A DNA stretch of 6,247 bases, taken from assembly GCA_937892025.1 (NCBI GenBank), contig CALAVA010000114.1, positions 1 to 6,247 on the forward strand, read 5' to 3'. Within the stretch, counting starts at the first letter, position 1; every line of letters starts with the position of its first letter. A program made the translations under genes and the position numbers. The DNA comes from an uncultured Bacteroidales bacterium. Lineage in GTDB: Bacteria > Bacteroidota > Bacteroidia > Bacteroidales > WCHB1-69. The notes under the pieces were generated by a model. It made no database searches, was not told the origin of the DNA, and saw only the letters and a program-made list of their open reading frames with translations. Below are positions 4,566 to 6,247 of this stretch, in pieces.

Positions 4566-5766
4566 ATTTACTACAGGTTGTCAGTTGCTTGACCTTGTAA
4601 CAGGTGGGGCAAAAAATGTATTTGGAATTCCTGCTGGTAGGTTTATCAACATTGTTGGCGATAAATCCGCAGGCAAGACTTTTTTGAGTAATGAAATTAT
4701 CGCTAGCGCATATCATAAATATGGCTCAAAGAAGTTTAAATGGGTTTATGATGATTGTGAGAGCGGATATTCATTTGATACAGAAACAATGTATGGCTTT
4801 GAGATTATGCCTGAAAATCCTATTCATTCAAGAACTGTTGAAGAGGCATTTTGTAACATAACTGATTTTGCAGGGAAATTAAAAGGCGACCAGTTTGGTA
4901 TTTATGTATTGGATTCGCTAGACGGCTTGACAAGTCAGGAACAAGATGACAGAGCTGAAGAAAGATTGAAAGCATTTCACGCTGAAAAAACCTTTGATAA
5001 GGGAACTTACGGAATGGGTAAGCAGAAGTATCTTTCACAAGAGTTTTTCCCACAACTTTGTTCTACCATTGAAAATAAGAATGTATTAGTGATTATTATT
5101 TCACAGATTCGTGAGAATATAGATATGTTCAGTTTTGAGAAGTATTCACGCTCAGGCGGTAAGGCAATGGACTTCTATGCACATTCAGTTCTTTGGCTTG
5201 CTACTGCTAAATATATTGAAAAAAAAGGTAGAAAAGTGGGCGTTGTAGTAAAAGCAAAAACTACTAAAAGTAAGACACCTAGACCATTTAGGGAATGTTT
5301 TTTTTCGTTCCTTTACGATTATGGGCTTGATGATACAGGCTCAAATATCGACTATCTTTTTGACCTGCGGACAGAAAAGGGTGAATTGAATACAAAGGCA
5401 AAAGCAATTCAGTGGAATGGCGATGTTGGAAAATTGACATTGACAGACTTGAAAAAATTCCTTGAAGAATATGAATTGCAGGATAAATTTGAAGATAGCC
5501 GGTATTATGATGGCAAGGCAACTTCTGAGGACATCTTTGACTTTATTCAGAGCAAAAAGGAATACAAGGAAAAGTTTGCGGAAAAATTCGGTGAATCAAT
5601 GACTAGGGATGAACTCATTGAATGGATTGAAGAAAATAATCTTGAAGATGAGTTGAGACAGCGAGTTATTGATAAATGGGAAGAATTCGAGGATAGCATA
5701 AAATCTTCACGCAGAAAGAAGTATGGAACTGCTCCGAAAACAACTGACGCTATTGTGAGGGGATAA
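4552..5766 (+). CDS. RecA/UvsX-like recombinase
   Basis: A 404-residue RecA-fold ATPase predicted to form filaments on single-stranded DNA and catalyse strand exchange. Walker A is GDKSAGKT at 36-43. A RecA-like catalytic glutamate is Glu70 in VYDDCESGYS. Walker B is YVLDSLD, with Asp121. The SQIRENIDMF region at 184-193 and SGGKAMDFYA at 201-210 correspond to the conserved NQIR and GGxAxxFYA region of RecA around DNA-binding loop 2. Residues from about 280 form a charged, mostly helical C-terminal extension of unknown role. The start at 4552 is chosen because recognisable sequence begins immediately (MEQIRFTTGCQLLD) and GGAAG lies six bases upstream. An ATG at 4546 would add two residues. 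The gene overlaps the helix-turn-helix gene by 14 bases and is followed one base later by the helicase gene. Confidence 0.9.
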   Translation: MEQIRFTTGCQLLDLVTGGAKNVFGIPAGRFINIVGDKSAGKTFLSNEIIASAYHKYGSKKFKWVYDDCESGYSFDTETMYGFEIMPENPIHSRTVEEAFCNITDFAGKLKGDQFGIYVLDSLDGLTSQEQDDRAEERLKAFHAEKTFDKGTYGMGKQKYLSQEFFPQLCSTIENKNVLVIIISQIRENIDMFSFEKYSRSGGKAMDFYAHSVLWLATAKYIEKKGRKVGVVVKAKTTKSKTPRPFRECFFSFLYDYGLDDTGSNIDYLFDLRTEKGELNTKAKAIQWNGDVGKLTLTDLKKFLEEYELQDKFEDSRYYDGKATSEDIFDFIQSKKEYKEKFAEKFGESMTRDELIEWIEENNLEDELRQRVIDKWEEFEDSIKSSRRKKYGTAPKTTDAIVRG

Positions 5767-5767
5767 A

Positions 5768-6247
5768 ATGACATATGAAGAATTTTTGAATCAAAAAAAA
5801 ATATCAGATGTTCCCGTTGGAATGAGCGGTAATTTTGAATTGAATGAAAATCTGTTTCAATTCCAAAAAGACATTGTGAAATGGGCATTAAAAAGAGGGC
5901 GGTGTGCTATTTTTGCAGATTGCGGAATGGGCAAAACTGTAATGCAACTTGAATGGGCAAGTCACATTAAAGGTAATGTTTTGATTGTCGCTCCGCTCGC
6001 AGTTTCTGAGCAGACTATTCGTGAGGCTCAGAAGTTTGGGATTAAGTCCATAGCATATTCAGGTGATGGGAATCCTAGCGGTGAGCATATAACTATTACC
6101 AATTATGAACGGCTTGAAAAGTTTAGCCCTGATGAGTTTGATGGTATTGTTCTTGACGAAAGTTCCATCATCAAGTCATATACTGGAAAATATCGCAATA
6201 TGCTTGTGGATAGTTGGACAAGAGTTCCGTTCAGATTGTGTTGCACT
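5768..6247 (+). CDS. SNF2/DEAD-like superfamily 2 helicase, N-terminal part
   Basis: The first 160 residues of a superfamily 2 helicase or DNA translocase, cut by the window end. A Q-motif-like FQFQKDIVKWAL lies at 30-41. Walker A is DCGMGKT at 51-57, motif Ia is VLIVAPLAV at 71-79, ITNYERL lies at 109-115, and motif II is LDESSIIK at 129-136. The DESS form of motif II is typical of phage SNF2-like helicases. Lying directly after the RecA-like gene, it may act in branch migration or recombination-dependent replication, as UvsW does in T4, though that role is inferred. GAGGGG at 5757-5762 supports the ATG, which begins one base after the recombinase stop, so the two genes are probably coupled. 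The C-terminal helicase domain is not visible. Confidence 0.9.
   Translation, partial: MTYEEFLNQKKISDVPVGMSGNFELNENLFQFQKDIVKWALKRGRCAIFADCGMGKTVMQLEWASHIKGNVLIVAPLAVSEQTIREAQKFGIKSIAYSGDGNPSGEHITITNYERLEKFSPDEFDGIVLDESSIIKSYTGKYRNMLVDSWTRVPFRLCCT

Overview
The window is a piece of a tailed-phage (or prophage) DNA replication and recombination module. All genes lie on the + strand and are tightly packed, AT-rich and mostly preceded by strong Shine-Dalgarno sites (GAGGTG, AGGAG, GAGGGG). The set recalls the T4 replisome and recombination genes: a clamp-loader ATPase, a helical protein in the position of a recombination mediator, a gp32-like single-strand DNA binding protein, a RecA/UvsX-like recombinase and an SNF2-like helicase. 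The Shine-Dalgarno use argues against a host that lacks such sites, but nothing in the window identifies the host.

Layout: the C-terminal end of an unidentified gene (2-115); a 69-residue unknown protein (127-336); the clamp-loader gene (378-2477), interrupted by an intein (690-1856); a short gap with a possible promoter; a 165-residue helical protein (2530-3027); the gp32-like protein (3038-4123); a strong intrinsic terminator (4130-4160); a tandem helix-turn-helix protein (4173-4565) overlapping a RecA-like recombinase (4552-5766); and the N-terminal part of a helicase (5768 to the window end).

The unusual element is in the clamp-loader gene. An intein splits the Walker B box exactly between DE and CH. 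Between its two splicing halves lies a complete homing-endonuclease gene (943-1788) in a different reading frame from the intein. It has its own Shine-Dalgarno site, three zinc knuckles of identical spacing and a DUF559/Vsr-like nuclease domain. The intein frame is open through the whole nuclease gene. Codon choice in the nuclease gene shows why: by my hand count, of about ninety codon junctions where a T in third position would make a stop in the intein frame, none has a T. The same DNA therefore appears to be held to two constraints, encoding a nuclease in one frame and staying stop-free in the other so that the clamp loader can be translated and spliced.

The predicted outcome from this one locus is an active clamp loader of about 310 residues after splicing, an excised intein of 389 residues carrying a roughly 275-residue insert with no recognisable domain, and a free nuclease of 281 residues that could spread the element into intein-free alleles.
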